A DNA stretch of 64,000 bases from Streptomyces sp. NBC_00258 (GTDB lineage Bacteria; Actinomycetota; Actinomycetes; Streptomycetales; Streptomycetaceae), in assembly GCF_036182465.1 (NCBI RefSeq), contig NZ_CP108081.1, positions 4,278,001 through 4,342,000 on the forward strand, in the 5' to 3' direction. Each line of letters begins with the position of its first letter. The stretch's first letter is position 1. Positions 1 to 10,453 of the stretch are shown piece by piece. The position numbers and the translations under genes are program-made. The notes under the pieces are model-generated. The model was given only the letters and a program-made list of their open reading frames with translations, was not told the origin of the DNA and made no database searches.

Positions 1-37
1 ACGCCCCGTGGTCCGCCTCACTCGGGCTTGCTCTGCC

Positions 38-721
38 TCACTCCGCCACCTCGACCGCCGTCGAGCGCCGGTGCCACGCCCGGGGCGCGCGCCAGTGGTA
101 CCGCATCGCGAGGAGCCGCAGCACGAAGGTCGTGACGACGGCGAGCGCGGAGGTGAAGGTGTTCAGGGCGTCGTAGCGGATGCACAGGGCGACCATCGCG
201 CTGCCGACGATGGCGGGCACGGCGTAGAGGTCGCGGTCCCAGCGCAGCAGCGAGGGGACCTCGTTGGCGAGGACGTCCCGCAGCACACCGCCGCCGACCG
301 CGGTCGCGAGACCGAGGGTCGCCGAGGCGGTGAGGCCGAGCCCGTACTCGTACGCCTTCGTCGTGCCCGCGACGCAGAAGAGGCCGAGTCCGGCCGCGTC
401 GAAGATGTTCACCCCGAGCTGGATCCGCTCCACCTCGGGGTGGAGGAAGAACACCAGCAGGGCGGCGAGCAGCGGGGTGAGGAAGTACCCCAGATCCGTG
501 AAGGCCGCGGGCGGTACGGCTCCGATGATCAGGTCCCGGAAAAGCCCGCCGCCCAGCGCGGTGACCTCGGCGAGGACCGCGATGCCGAAGACGTCGAAGT
601 TCTTGCGGACGGCCAGCAGGGCACCGGAGATCGCGAAGACGAAGATGCCGACCAGGTCGAGCGTGTGCTGGACGGACGGGGTGAAGAGTTCCTGGATCAC
701 CCGAACATTCTCGCCCAGCAC
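38..721 (-). CDS. TRIC-type cation channel family membrane protein (UPF0126/YicG-like)
   Basis: Integral membrane protein of about 230 residues built as two repeats of three helices plus a final helix, the TRIC/UPF0126 layout. Each repeat carries the family's glycine-rich signature followed by Arg-Asp: GGGLFRD in the first and GGGVLRD in the second. Family members are trimeric cation channels in the inner membrane; some bacterial homologues have been linked to glycine uptake, which is only suggestive here. The tail is Arg/His-rich and cytosolic. The longest frame starts at ATG 739, but that codon lies in the loop of the hairpin terminating the upstream operon. GTG 721 follows GGGG in the hairpin arm, and GTG 700 is also possible. 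The family call is firm, the start is not. Confidence 0.83.
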   Translation of the reverse strand: MLGENVRVIQELFTPSVQHTLDLVGIFVFAISGALLAVRKNFDVFGIAVLAEVTALGGGLFRDLIIGAVPPAAFTDLGYFLTPLLAALLVFFLHPEVERIQLGVNIFDAAGLGLFCVAGTTKAYEYGLGLTASATLGLATAVGGGVLRDVLANEVPSLLRWDRDLYAVPAIVGSAMVALCIRYDALNTFTSALAVVTTFVLRLLAMRYHWRAPRAWHRRSTAVEVAE

Positions 722-722
722 T

Positions 723-755
723 GAGCCCCTGCCTTCCATTGCAAGGCAGGGGCTC
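723..755 (-). terminator. Terminator-like hairpin after the oligopeptide ABC operon
   Basis: Perfect 13-bp inverted repeat: arms 723-735 and 743-755 with a 7-nt loop, only 12 nt beyond the stop of the last ABC gene. No U-run follows, as is common for GC-rich terminators. It overlaps the 5' end of the downstream TRIC gene, so read-through would be needed for co-transcription. Confidence 0.75.
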
Positions 756-766
756 GGTGATACTTA

Positions 767-2133
<1,367 letters not shown>

Positions 2134-2137
<4 letters not shown>

Positions 2138-3231
2138 AGCTTCGGCGCAATCTCTTCGGTCCAGATCCGTTCCCGCTGCTCCTGCGTCATGTGGCAGGCG
2201 GCCCAGTGCTGGCTGCCGACCTCGGTCAGCTCGGGGCGGACCGTGCGGGTGACGTTGTCCTTGGGGACGTCCGCGTACGAGCAGCGCGGGTTGAAGGCGC
2301 AGCCCGACGGGATGTTGATCAGCGAGGGCGGGGAACCCTTGACCGGGATCAGCCGCTCGGTCTGCTCACGGTCCAGGCGAGGCATGGAGCCGAGCAGACC
2401 CCAGGTGTACGGGTGCCTGGGCTCGTAGAAGACCTTCTCGGCCGGGCCCCGCTCGATGCAGCGGCCGCCGTACATCACCAGGATGTCGTCGGAGAGCTCG
2501 GCGACGACGCCCAGGTCGTGGGTGATGATGATGACCGCGGAGCCGAACTCCTGCTGCAGGTCCCGGATGAGGTCGAGGATCTGCGCCTGGACGGTCACGT
2601 CGAGGGCGGTCGTCGGCTCGTCCGCGATCAGCAGCTCGGGGTTGTTGACCAGCGACATCGCGATCATCGCGCGCTGGCGCATACCGCCGGAGAACTCGTG
2701 CGGATAGCTGTCGACCCGCTTGTCCGGCTGCGGGATGCCGACCCGGTCGAGCATCTCGATGGCACGCCTGCGCGCCACCTTCTTGTCGACCTTGTGGTGG
2801 ATCCGGTAGGCCTCCACGATCTGCTGGCCGATCGTGTAGTACGGGTGCAGCGCCGACAGCGGGTCCTGGAAGATCATCGCCATCTCGCGGCCACGCAGCT
2901 TGCGCACGTAGTCGGGGTCGGCGGAGAGCAGTTCCGTGCCGTCGAGCCAGATCTCGCCGGAGATCTGCGCCTTGCGCTTGCCGTACTGACCCGCGGTGTG
3001 CAGGCCCATGATGCCGAGCGAGGTCACCGACTTGCCGGAGCCCGACTCGCCCACGATGCCGAGGGTCTTGCCCTTCTCCAGCGTGAAGCTGAGCCCGTCG
3101 ACGGACTTGACCAAGCCGTCGTCGGTCGGGAAGTGCACCTTCAGGTCGCGGACTTCGAGGAAGGCGGAGGGGGCGGGCGAGTCCTTGACGGGCTCGCTCA
3201 CCGCGGCTCCACTCTTGCTGAGTTCGGTCAT
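2134..3231 (-). CDS. Oligopeptide/dipeptide ABC transporter ATPase (DppD/OppD-like)
   Basis: First ATPase of the peptide importer (365 aa). Walker A GESGSGKSV, Q-loop IFQDPLSALHP, signature FSGGMRQRAMIAMSL, Walker B LIADEPTTALD and the H-loop His in IITHDLGVV are all present. The C-terminal oligopeptide-transporter domain has the conserved proline/Cys region (GCAFNPRCSYA). It should pair with the downstream DppF-like ATPase beneath the two permeases at the cytoplasmic membrane. The start ATG overlaps the stop of the upstream permease gene by 4 nt, and its stop overlaps the next start by 4 nt, so the three genes look translationally coupled. Length and motifs are normal for the family. Which peptide is carried cannot be told from the sequence. 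Confidence 0.95.
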
Positions 3232-4226
3232 GAGAGCCTCACTCGGGGGTCGATCACGGCGTACAGCAGGTCCACCAGGAGGTTCGCGACGATCACCGCG
3301 AGCGAGGTGATCAGCGTGACGCCCAGGATGACGGGCAGGTCCTTGTCGCTGATCGCCTTGAGAACCGCCTGCCCGAGGCCGGGAAGGCTGAACGTGGTCT
3401 CGGTGAGGATCGCGCCGCCGATCAGGGCGCCGAGGTCCATGCCGAGCATGGTGAGGATCGGCGTCATGGTGGAGCGCATCGCGTGCTTGCCGATGACGAC
3501 GGGTTCACGCAGGCCCTTGGCGCGGGCCGTGCGGATGTAGTCCTCGCCCAGGACCTCCAGCATGGTGGCTCTGGTGATCCGGGCGTACATCGCCGCATAG
3601 AGGAAGGCCAGCGTGACCCAGGGCAGGATCATGCCGCCGAACCAGCCGGTGAAGCTCTCCTCGATGGGCACGTACTGGGCGTCGATCCAGCCCAGTCCGT
3701 AGCTGAAGATCGCGAGCGACAGCAGGCCGGTGAAGTAGATGGGGAGCGAGACGCCGCCGAGGGCGACGATCATCGCGCCACGGTCCCAGAGGGAACCGCG
3801 CTTGAGCGCGGAGAGCACACCCGCCGCGACACCGAAGATCAGCCACAGGAAGGCGGCACCGAGCGCGAGAGCCAGGGTCACTGGGAAGCGGTCGGTGAGT
3901 ACCGGCCAGATGGCCTGCTCGTTGCGGAAGGAGTAGCCGAAGCAGGGGGCAGCGCAGTTCGTGACGTCGCCGCCGGCCGCGTAGGTGCGCCCGACGAAGA
4001 GGCCTTTGAAGAACTCCCAGACCTGGACGAAGATCGGGTCGGCCAGACCGAGCTTCTGCCGCACGGCCTCGATCGCCGCGGGGTCGGCCTGCTTGCCCAC
4101 GAACATCGTGGCCGGGTCCACGCCCGCCCAGCGGGGGACGAGGAAGAAGATGCCGAAGACCACCAGAATGATGACCACCAGCATCACTGCGGCGGCGAAG
4201 AGCCGCCTGATGAGGTATGCGAGCAC
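3228..4226 (-). CDS. Peptide ABC transporter permease (DppB/OppB-like)
   Basis: Inner-membrane permease of the binding-protein-dependent type. The N-terminal helix (AYLIRRLFAAAVMLVVII) is typical of DppB proteins, a long extracytoplasmic loop follows (including a GDVTNCAAPCFGY stretch), and the C-terminal half has several helices with the EAA-like loop (RTARAKGLREPVVIGKHAMR). I chose GTG 4226, giving 332 aa that begin VLAYLIRR, rather than GTG 4259, because the longer form would start inside a 15-bp hairpin and only adds an Arg/Gly/Ala-rich stretch. The 3' end overlaps the ATPase gene by 4 nt. It forms the translocation path with the DppC-like permease encoded at the head of the operon. Confidence 0.93.
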   Translation of the reverse strand: MLAYLIRRLFAAAVMLVVIILVVFGIFFLVPRWAGVDPATMFVGKQADPAAIEAVRQKLGLADPIFVQVWEFFKGLFVGRTYAAGGDVTNCAAPCFGYSFRNEQAIWPVLTDRFPVTLALALGAAFLWLIFGVAAGVLSALKRGSLWDRGAMIVALGGVSLPIYFTGLLSLAIFSYGLGWIDAQYVPIEESFTGWFGGMILPWVTLAFLYAAMYARITRATMLEVLGEDYIRTARAKGLREPVVIGKHAMRSTMTPILTMLGMDLGALIGGAILTETTFSLPGLGQAVLKAISDKDLPVILGVTLITSLAVIVANLLVDLLYAVIDPRVRLS

Positions 4227-4248
4227 TGCTCTCGGCCCGGCGGCGGTG

Positions 4249-4283
4249 CCGCGGGCCACCGGAGGTCTTCCGGTGGCCCGCGG
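4249..4283 (-). terminator. Strong intercistronic hairpin between binding-protein and permease genes
   Basis: Perfect 15-bp inverted repeat: arms 4249-4263 and 4269-4283, 5-nt loop, about 60 nt after the stop of the binding-protein gene and ending just ahead of the permease start. No U-run. In this position such hairpins usually act as partial terminators or 3'-end stabilisers, keeping the binding protein in excess over membrane subunits. Confidence 0.75.
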
Positions 4284-4343
4284 GTCACGCCGCGCCGGCC
4301 TTCACCTGCCTTTCGTGCCGTATGGCGGGTGCGCCGGTCGGTG

Positions 4344-6134
4344 TTACTTCTTGATGCCGAGGTTCACGAAGTCGTACTGACCGCTGTAGTTGTCGGTCGT
4401 GTAGACGTTCGCGAGACGGCTGGAGCGCCAGTTGATGAACTTCTCGAAGACGAAGGGCAGGTAGTACGCGCCCTCCGAGACCTTGTGGTTGATCTCCGTG
4501 GAGATCTCGACCTTCTTCGCCTCGTCGAGCTCCTTGACGTAGCTGTCGAAGAGACCGTCGATCGACTTGTCCTTGATCAGGGCGAAGTTGTTGTTGCCGC
4601 TCTCGAGGATGTACTTGCTGTCCCACAGCGGCATGCCGTAGCCCTGGACGGTCGGGAAGTCCGGGCCCCAGCCCATGATGATGATGCCGTAGCCCTTCTT
4701 CTTCACGTTCTCGGGGCTACCGATGATGCCGGTGGTCTGCGCACCGTCGAACTGGTCGATGTCGACGGTGATGCCGACCTTCTTCAGCGAGGCCTGGAGG
4801 GACTCGGCGGTGGCAACCTCGACCGGCTTGTTGTTACGGACCGCGATGGTGGTCTTGAAGCCGTTCGGCTGACCGCAGGCCTTGAGCTCTTCCTTGGCCT
4901 TGGCGACGTTGCCGTTCTTGTTCGTCGTGGCCGACTCGTACGGGTCGTACTTCTGGCCCTCGGAACCGGGGACGGACGGCGGCAGCATGTTGGTGCCGAT
5001 GTCGCCACCGGCGACCGGGCCACCACGAGCGGTCTGCAGCGACTCGTGGTCGGCGCCGTAGATCACGGCCTTGCGGCAGTGCACGTTGTCGAACGGCTTG
5101 ACGCTCTGCGGGAAGACCGCGTAGCGGATGTAGCCGGAGACCGGGTTGTCCAGGTTGGCCTTGTGCTGCTTCAGGGCGGTGGTGCGGCCCTGCGGCGACA
5201 GACCGGTCTGGCCGATGTCCAGGTCGTAGTCGCCGTTGATCAGACGCTGGTCCATGTCATTGGCGTTGGTGAACAGCGTCAGCGAGATCTTGTCCGGGTA
5301 CGCCTTGCGGATCGGGTCCGAGGACTGCTTCCAGTTCTCGTTGCGGACCAGGATCAGCTTCTTGTTCGGCGTGTACGACTGGAACTTGTACGGGCCGGAC
5401 GAGAAGGGCTTCAGGCCGTACTTCGACTTGGTGTCCTTGTCCTGGCGGACCGGGGACGCCGAAGCCAGGCCGAGGATGTCCTCGAAGTCCGAGTTGGCCT
5501 CGGGCAGCTTGAAGATGACGGTCTTGTCGTCGGGCGTCTCGATCGCCTTCAGACCGAGCTTGTCCTTGGACTTGTCCTTGTACGGGCCCTTGTACTCGCC
5601 CTTGGGGTCGAGCACGTCCTTCAGGTAGACCGGACCGCCGGACAGGACGTCCTGCGCCCAGACGCGCTCGATGCCGTACTTGACGTCCTTGGAGGTGATG
5701 GGCTTGCCATCCTCCCAGGTGACCCCGTCACGCAGCGTGTACGTGTAGGTCTTGCCGTCGTCGGAGATCTTCGCCGTGCTGGTGGCGAGGTCGGGAGTGA
5801 CCTCGGCGCCCTTGGCTCCGGGCTCCGCCTTGCCGGTCACGAGCGTGCGGCTGTAGTACCGCATGAAGTTCCAGGCGAAGCCGTAGTAGCCGCGCGTGGT
5901 GTCCCACGAGTCGGCGTCCTGGGCGCCTGCGAACTTCAGCTCGCCGCCCTTCTTGGCGAGGGAGGCCTGGGCGACCTTGTTGTTGGCTGCGTTGAAGCCG
6001 GCCGCGCCGTTCTTCGAGCCGCCGTCGTCGTCGTTGCCGCCGCCGCCGCACGCCGCCGTGGACAGCAGCGCAGCGACCACGGCTGCGGCGGCCGCGGCCT
6101 GCTTGCGCCGCCCTGTGGTGCGTTGGGTACTCAC
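4344..6134 (-). CDS. Peptide ABC transporter substrate-binding lipoprotein (family 5, DppA/OppA-like)
   Basis: Extracytoplasmic binding protein of 596 aa. The GTG at 6134 is preceded by GGAGG six bases upstream. That choice gives a proper lipoprotein signal: basic start (STQRTTGRRKQ), Ala/Val-rich hydrophobic stretch, and lipobox STAAC followed by a Gly/Asp/Asn-rich linker. The longer frame to 6281 would bury this signal and overlap the upstream gene, so I rejected it. The mature part has the family-5 solute-binding hallmarks: an early segment about applied threshold and dose of conformational closure (YTYTLRDGVTWEDGKPITSKDVKYGIERV), a GPYKF motif, and a late GWGPDFP region. It anchors to the outer face of the membrane and passes peptides to the two permeases. 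Confidence 0.94.
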   Translation of the reverse strand: MSTQRTTGRRKQAAAAAAVVAALLSTAACGGGGNDDDGGSKNGAAGFNAANNKVAQASLAKKGGELKFAGAQDADSWDTTRGYYGFAWNFMRYYSRTLVTGKAEPGAKGAEVTPDLATSTAKISDDGKTYTYTLRDGVTWEDGKPITSKDVKYGIERVWAQDVLSGGPVYLKDVLDPKGEYKGPYKDKSKDKLGLKAIETPDDKTVIFKLPEANSDFEDILGLASASPVRQDKDTKSKYGLKPFSSGPYKFQSYTPNKKLILVRNENWKQSSDPIRKAYPDKISLTLFTNANDMDQRLINGDYDLDIGQTGLSPQGRTTALKQHKANLDNPVSGYIRYAVFPQSVKPFDNVHCRKAVIYGADHESLQTARGGPVAGGDIGTNMLPPSVPGSEGQKYDPYESATTNKNGNVAKAKEELKACGQPNGFKTTIAVRNNKPVEVATAESLQASLKKVGITVDIDQFDGAQTTGIIGSPENVKKKGYGIIIMGWGPDFPTVQGYGMPLWDSKYILESGNNNFALIKDKSIDGLFDSYVKELDEAKKVEISTEINHKVSEGAYYLPFVFEKFINWRSSRLANVYTTDNYSGQYDFVNLGIKK

Positions 6135-6195
6135 TCGGATCCTCCGATATGTAGCGGCCCGTCGACAGATGACGGGGCCCTGGGGGTACGGCAGT

Positions 6196-7209
6196 TCAGC
6201 GGGAACCCTTCGGGTCGAGCGCATCGCGTACGCCGTCGCCGAAAAGGTTGAAGGAGAGCACGGTGATGAAGATCGCCACACCCGGGATCACCATGTACAT
6301 GGGGTCCGAGTCGTAGTAGTCGATCGCGGAGGAGAGCATCTGTCCCCAGGAGGCGGTGGGCGGCTTGACGCCCACTCCCAGGAAGCTGAGCGCCGCCTCG
6401 GTGAGGATGTTGGTGGGGATCATCATCGTCGTGTACACGATGATGGGCGCGACGAGGTTGGGCAGCAGCTCCTTGAACAGGATGTAGAACCGCCCGGCCC
6501 CGAGGCTGCGCGCGGCCTCCACGTACTCGCGCTCACGCAGGGACAGCGTCTGACCGCGCACCACGCGTCCCACATAGGGCCAGCCGAAGAAGCCGATCAC
6601 CAGGATCATGACGAACAGGCGCACGCCCGTACCCGTCAGGCCCAGCATCTCGTTCGGCATGACCGAGACCAGCGCGATGATGAAGAGCAGCTGCGGGAAG
6701 GCCAGCAGGCCGTCCATCACGCGGCTGATGAACGCGTCGACCCAGCCGCCGAAGTAGCCGGCGAGAACGCCGAGCACGGTGCCGAGCACCACGGCCACCA
6801 GGGCCGACAGGAAGCCGACGAGCAGCGAGATGCGGGCGCCGTAGACGATCCGGGCGAAGATGTCGCGGCCGCTGACCGGTTCGACGCCGAGAAGGTGGTC
6901 TCCGCTGATTCCACCGAAGGACCCGGTGGGGGTCGAGAAGAGCGGATCGATCAGGTCCTCGTGGTGTGACTCGGGGTCCTGCCCGACCAGGTTCGTGATC
7001 ACGGGAGCGAGCAGCGCGATCGCGATCAGCACGAGAACGATGACGCCGCCCGTCAGGGCGAGCTTGTCCCGCTTCAGGCGCTCCCAGGCGATGCGGCCGA
7101 GGGAACGACCCTGTACCGCCTTCGCCTCGGCGGAGCCGGCTACGAACGCCGCCTCCTCGGCCGCGCTCGGGGCGGCTTCGGCCGTCGGCTCGTGCAATGG
7201 TGCCGTCAT
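6196..7209 (-). CDS. Peptide ABC transporter permease (DppC/OppC-like)
   Basis: First gene of the leftward operon. The start ATG 7209 (MTAPLHEPTAE) is preceded by a GAGAGGGG stretch about a dozen bases upstream; the frame continues to 7320, but those residues do not look like a permease. The 337-aa protein has the DppC N-terminal domain (GRIAWERLKRDKLALTGGVI, then a first helix), an extracytoplasmic segment with LGVEPVSGRDIFARIVYGARISL, and five more helices with the EAA loop (REYVEAARSLGAGR). It partners the DppB-like permease. The order C-A-B-D-F, with the binding protein second, differs from the usual A-B-C-D-F of E. coli dpp. Confidence 0.93.
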   Translation of the reverse strand: MTAPLHEPTAEAAPSAAEEAAFVAGSAEAKAVQGRSLGRIAWERLKRDKLALTGGVIVLVLIAIALLAPVITNLVGQDPESHHEDLIDPLFSTPTGSFGGISGDHLLGVEPVSGRDIFARIVYGARISLLVGFLSALVAVVLGTVLGVLAGYFGGWVDAFISRVMDGLLAFPQLLFIIALVSVMPNEMLGLTGTGVRLFVMILVIGFFGWPYVGRVVRGQTLSLREREYVEAARSLGAGRFYILFKELLPNLVAPIIVYTTMMIPTNILTEAALSFLGVGVKPPTASWGQMLSSAIDYYDSDPMYMVIPGVAIFITVLSFNLFGDGVRDALDPKGSR

Positions 7210-7593
7210 CGTGGCAGGGACCCCTCTCAACCGGCGGTAGCCGGCCCACACTTGCCGCTGTAGCGGCGTGATCAGTCCGTCGTACACGAGGGATAAACCC
7301 CCTGGACCGGGAGTCTTCAACGCCTCGGCGATCTGTTGCCAGACCTGACGGTGAATGGATGCGCAAACGTGATGCTGTCTGGGGGGTTCCGTTATCCGAA
7401 CGCCGGGTAACGGGGGTCGGACGCGGGAGTTTTGGTACGAAAGGGGCCTCGCAGCCCATTTACCCGCGTAGATCGGGACATACCGCCCACGGATGATGCG
7501 GGAGAGGAAGCCGATGCTCCACAGGTTGGACTCGACCGGACCCGGATCGACCCAGGCACTTCGACCGGATCCTCTCAGACCCTTCGAATCGTC
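7210..7593. promoter_or_regulatory. Intergenic region upstream of the peptide ABC operon
   Basis: About 380 bases without a gene. It should hold the operon promoter. The one structure I see is an imperfect inverted repeat, ccgttatcc (7389-7397) and gggtaacgg (7405-7413), matching at 8 of 9 positions across a 7-nt spacer, some 180 nt before the permease start. It could be a repressor site; no regulator gene is adjacent. Confidence 0.45.
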
Positions 7594-8385
7594 TCAGTAG
7601 GTGCCCGGGAATCCGTATCCGCCGGCCGCCGGCGCCTGGGCGGGCGCCGCATGGGCCTCACGATCGTAGAACGGCCGCGCGTTGATCCGCAGCCACAGGG
7701 CCACCGGGTCGTACTCGTCGGACATCGCGACCGTCGACACCGGCAGACCGTCCGGCACCGCTCGGATGGACTGCTGCATCATCGCCCGCACCGAGTCCAC
7801 GGCGGGCGGGCTGGTGTCGTACACGTCGAGCCCGATGGCGAGATACGGCGCCCCGAGCGCGGGCTGCACCCAGGCGCGGCGCAGCGATCTGACGGCGGTG
7901 GTCCGGTGCGCGTTCTGCGTGAGCAGGGCGTAGAACTGCGGGATCTCGATGCCCGGCTCGGACAGCCGCAGCGGACCCGCGGGCTGCCGCTCCAGGCCGG
8001 TGGCGATGCGCCGCAGATCCAGCCAGGGGATGCCGACGCCGCCGCCCGGCGCGTGCGGGTTCAGCCACAGGCCGTAGTGGTCGGGGTAGAGGGTGCGGGC
8101 CACGTCGAGCCCGTCGACCACCTCGTACGAACGGTTCCAGCCGCTCGCCGAGAGCTCCTGGGCGGAGGTCACACAGGGGGCGTAGCCGAAGCCGTCGACC
8201 TCCATGTTCCCGTACTGGGCGTCGGGCGAGCCCGACTGGCCGTGCCAGAGCAGCATCCAGACCTGGCCGGACGACGGGGTCGCGAGGGCGCGCAGAAGCG
8301 CCTCGTAGGCGTCGTAACGCCCGGGCGTCACTTGGCGCAGCATGTGCTCGACCTGCCCGGCCGCGGCCGTGCCCGACGCGCTCAC
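7594..8385 (-). CDS. SseB-family protein (enhanced serine sensitivity B-like), copy 1
   Basis: 263-aa soluble protein without signal peptide or membrane segment. It reads as an SseB-like protein of the kind common in Streptomyces: a first domain with short hydrophobic strands (VWMLLWHGQSGS, YGLWLNP) and a C-terminal domain ending LWLRINARPFYDRE, followed by a short Ala/Pro/Gly-rich tail. E. coli SseB was named for its effect on serine sensitivity; the molecular role of this family is not settled. It lies next to a paralogue and upstream of the glycine/serine genes in the opposite orientation, which may or may not be meaningful. The start is GTG 8385, with AAGG-type sequence upstream. Confidence 0.75.
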   Translation of the reverse strand: MSASGTAAAGQVEHMLRQVTPGRYDAYEALLRALATPSSGQVWMLLWHGQSGSPDAQYGNMEVDGFGYAPCVTSAQELSASGWNRSYEVVDGLDVARTLYPDHYGLWLNPHAPGGGVGIPWLDLRRIATGLERQPAGPLRLSEPGIEIPQFYALLTQNAHRTTAVRSLRRAWVQPALGAPYLAIGLDVYDTSPPAVDSVRAMMQQSIRAVPDGLPVSTVAMSDEYDPVALWLRINARPFYDREAHAAPAQAPAAGGYGFPGTY

Positions 8386-8567
8386 CTTCTACCGCCCCTT
8401 CGTGACATCCCTGACATACAGGTCCTATTCGACGGGGCGCTGTGCTCGCTTGAACATGGCACCACCCCGACCGAGCCATGAAACCAGCTTAAGTGTCGAT
8501 CCCGACAGCACCGTTGCGCTCCGCTGGGATTGGTGTTGAGAGCTCGGGACTTTCTGTTGTTCGCCGC

Positions 8568-8622
8568 CTGCGGGTCGTGTGTGGCTGGGCGCGCCGTTCC
8601 CCGCGCCCCTCCGGGGCGCGCC
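8568..8622. repeat. Streptomyces-type intergenic repeat with GC hairpin
   Basis: The stretch around gtgtggctgggcgcgccg then ttccccgcgcccctccgggg closely resembles an intergenic element that I recall as very common in Streptomyces genomes (a core like ggctggtcgcgcagttcccc ending in a gcgcccct/ggggcgc hairpin). Here the hairpin has 8-bp arms at 8602-8609 and 8613-8620 with a 3-nt loop and abuts the stop of the second SseB-like gene, so it probably also ends that transcript. Confidence 0.65.
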
Positions 8623-9411
8623 TCAGTGGGCCCGCGTGTAGAACGGGCGCACCTGGGCCCGTAGCCAGTCGCCCACCGGGTCCTGGGCCACGTCCAGGAA
8701 GACGAGGTTCACCGGGTGCGGCACGGGTACCTGGCCGAGGGCCCGGCCCACGGCGTCCAGCGGGAGGGTGCGGGCCTCGTCGTGCCAGTGGGCAAGCTCG
8801 ACACCGATGAACATCACGGGATCGCCACCCTCGATGCTCGCCAGACAGCGGCGGGCGCTCAGGACGACACCGGTCGCGGCGAACTCCGCGGACGCGGCGG
8901 ACAGGAAGTCCACCGGGTCGTGCTGCCAGTCCGGCTGGAACAGCCGCACCCGGCCGCCGCCCGCCGACCCGTCCAGCTCCGTACGCCCGGCCCGGCACAG
9001 CTCGGCCACGGCGGGCGGCGGCAGCGGCACCCCGACCGTGCCGTCCGGGTTCACCACGATGCCCACCTGGGGCGGAAGACCGCGCGCGAACTCGACGGCG
9101 GGCGCCACCGTGTACGACATGTGGTCGCCGACGACCTGGCGGAACTGCTGCTCCGAGGAGAAGACCGGCACGTACGCCTGTCCGCCGAACTCCATCGTGG
9201 GCAGGTCGAGCGGGCCGCTGTGCGGGCCGCCGCCCTCGGGCAGCGGCACCCACAGGAAGCTGCGGCCCATGACCTCCACGATCCGGGCGCCCGCCGAAGG
9301 CGACGCCGCACCGAGGGAGGCGGCCAGTACCGCCTCCAACTCGTTGCCGGGCCAGCCGACATGGGGGTGTGGGTGTGCTTGCACCGGAATGTCCTGTGCC
9401 GGGAAGTCCAT
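8623..9411 (-). CDS. SseB-family protein, copy 2
   Basis: 262-aa soluble protein. The first half has the SseB N-terminal pattern (LPTMEFGGQAYVPVFSSEQQ, later GIVVNPDGTVGVPL) and the second half the SseB C-terminal domain ending VGDWLRAQVRPFYTRAH, which matches the end of copy 1 (WLRINARPFYDREAH). The two genes are therefore diverged paralogues in tandem, separated by 237 bases that hold the GC-hairpin repeat. ATG 9411 follows GAGAG. There is no catalytic motif that I recognise, and no transmembrane segment. The family name is as far as the sequence takes me. Confidence 0.78.
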   Translation of the reverse strand: MDFPAQDIPVQAHPHPHVGWPGNELEAVLAASLGAASPSAGARIVEVMGRSFLWVPLPEGGGPHSGPLDLPTMEFGGQAYVPVFSSEQQFRQVVGDHMSYTVAPAVEFARGLPPQVGIVVNPDGTVGVPLPPPAVAELCRAGRTELDGSAGGGRVRLFQPDWQHDPVDFLSAASAEFAATGVVLSARRCLASIEGGDPVMFIGVELAHWHDEARTLPLDAVGRALGQVPVPHPVNLVFLDVAQDPVGDWLRAQVRPFYTRAH

Positions 9412-9527
9412 CTCTCTACCGCCTGCTCGAACCGCCGTCTGCGGCTGTCGAGATTACGCGCACGCGCCCTCCCCCGCCGCAGTCCGTCCGGTCACCGGGA
9501 CCTCGGTCCGTCCGGCTCACCGGAACC

Positions 9528-10214
9528 TCAGTCGCCGAAGTCGACCCGCCGCAGCACGTCCGCCGCCGCCCGGTCGATGAGCACCGCCGAACCGCAGCCC
9601 TCCGGCATCTCGCCCTTCTCCACGGACCGCAGCAGCCGGCCGAACGCGCCGCGGTGCCGCGCGAACGCGTACCGCGAGACGCCGCGGCCCCGCTCGCGCT
9701 GGCCGTCCAGGGCCGTGCCGGGGTCCACGTCGAGCAGCAGCAGGTGCAGGGTGCCGCCGCGCCGCCGGGCGTCCCGGGCCAGCCAGCTGCGCACCCAGGC
9801 CTGCGTCCCGCAGTCGTGCACCACGACCCCCTCGCCGGACCGCAGGGCCCGGCGCAGGCCCGCGTAGTGCGCGGCGCGGACCAGGGGCCGGTAGACCGCG
9901 TACGGCAGGAAGCGGGCCAGCCGGCCGTCCCAGCGGTCGCGGGTGTCCTGGGAGTCGATGCGGCGGCCCGTCACCGCCCGGCGCATCAGGGTCGACTTGC
10001 CGCTGCCGGGCAGGCCCGTGACCACCACCAGGTCGGCCGTGCCGAAGCGGAGGCCGTGCGGACTGTGTCCCGCACGCTCCCGCAGATCGCGGACGACGGG
10101 CGCCGGAAGCGGGCCGCACGCCTCCCCGGCCGGGGCAGTGGGCTGCTTGGGCAGCGCGATGGCCGCGCTCGTGGCGTACGCCGTGGTCCTGTTCACCCTG
10201 ATCGTCCTCCCCAT
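9528..10214 (-). CDS. P-loop ATP-binding protein (AAA/kinase-like)
   Basis: 228-aa protein with one clear Walker A motif, VVVTGLPGSGKST (P-loop at residues 67-74), early in a region of alpha/beta pattern; LLLLDVDPGTALDGQRERGR looks like the following strand and lid segment. The spacing resembles small nucleotide- or sugar-kinase-like P-loop proteins (zeta-toxin/Zot-like fold), but no substrate motif is recognised. I use ATG 10214 (MGRTIRV); the frame stays open to 10274 but without a better start, and no strong ribosome binding site precedes either. It is divergent from the riboswitch-controlled gcvT operon and in line with the SseB genes. Confidence 0.75.
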   Translation of the reverse strand: MGRTIRVNRTTAYATSAAIALPKQPTAPAGEACGPLPAPVVRDLRERAGHSPHGLRFGTADLVVVTGLPGSGKSTLMRRAVTGRRIDSQDTRDRWDGRLARFLPYAVYRPLVRAAHYAGLRRALRSGEGVVVHDCGTQAWVRSWLARDARRRGGTLHLLLLDVDPGTALDGQRERGRGVSRYAFARHRGAFGRLLRSVEKGEMPEGCGSAVLIDRAAADVLRRVDFGD

Positions 10215-10453
10215 GGGGTCGGGAGACCCATCCCCGTCGAGTGTAAAGAGAAGGTAATGCGCTGGTCCCCTCATTTCTGTTCTCGTCCTGCCACAGCCCC
10301 GTCACAGATCACTGTGGATGTCTGTGGACCCGGTGCGGACGCCGTGCGGCCGGGCCGCGACGCCGTGCACCGCCCCCTCGCGAAGAGTCCCCTGCCGCGC
10401 CGCTCCGATGCGTGCAATGATGTGCCCGCCAACTGCATACCGGCCGCTTGAAT

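Noticed and set aside
3483..6251. Open frame of 922 codons on the plus strand
   Set aside because: Antisense of the binding-protein and permease genes; no coding character.
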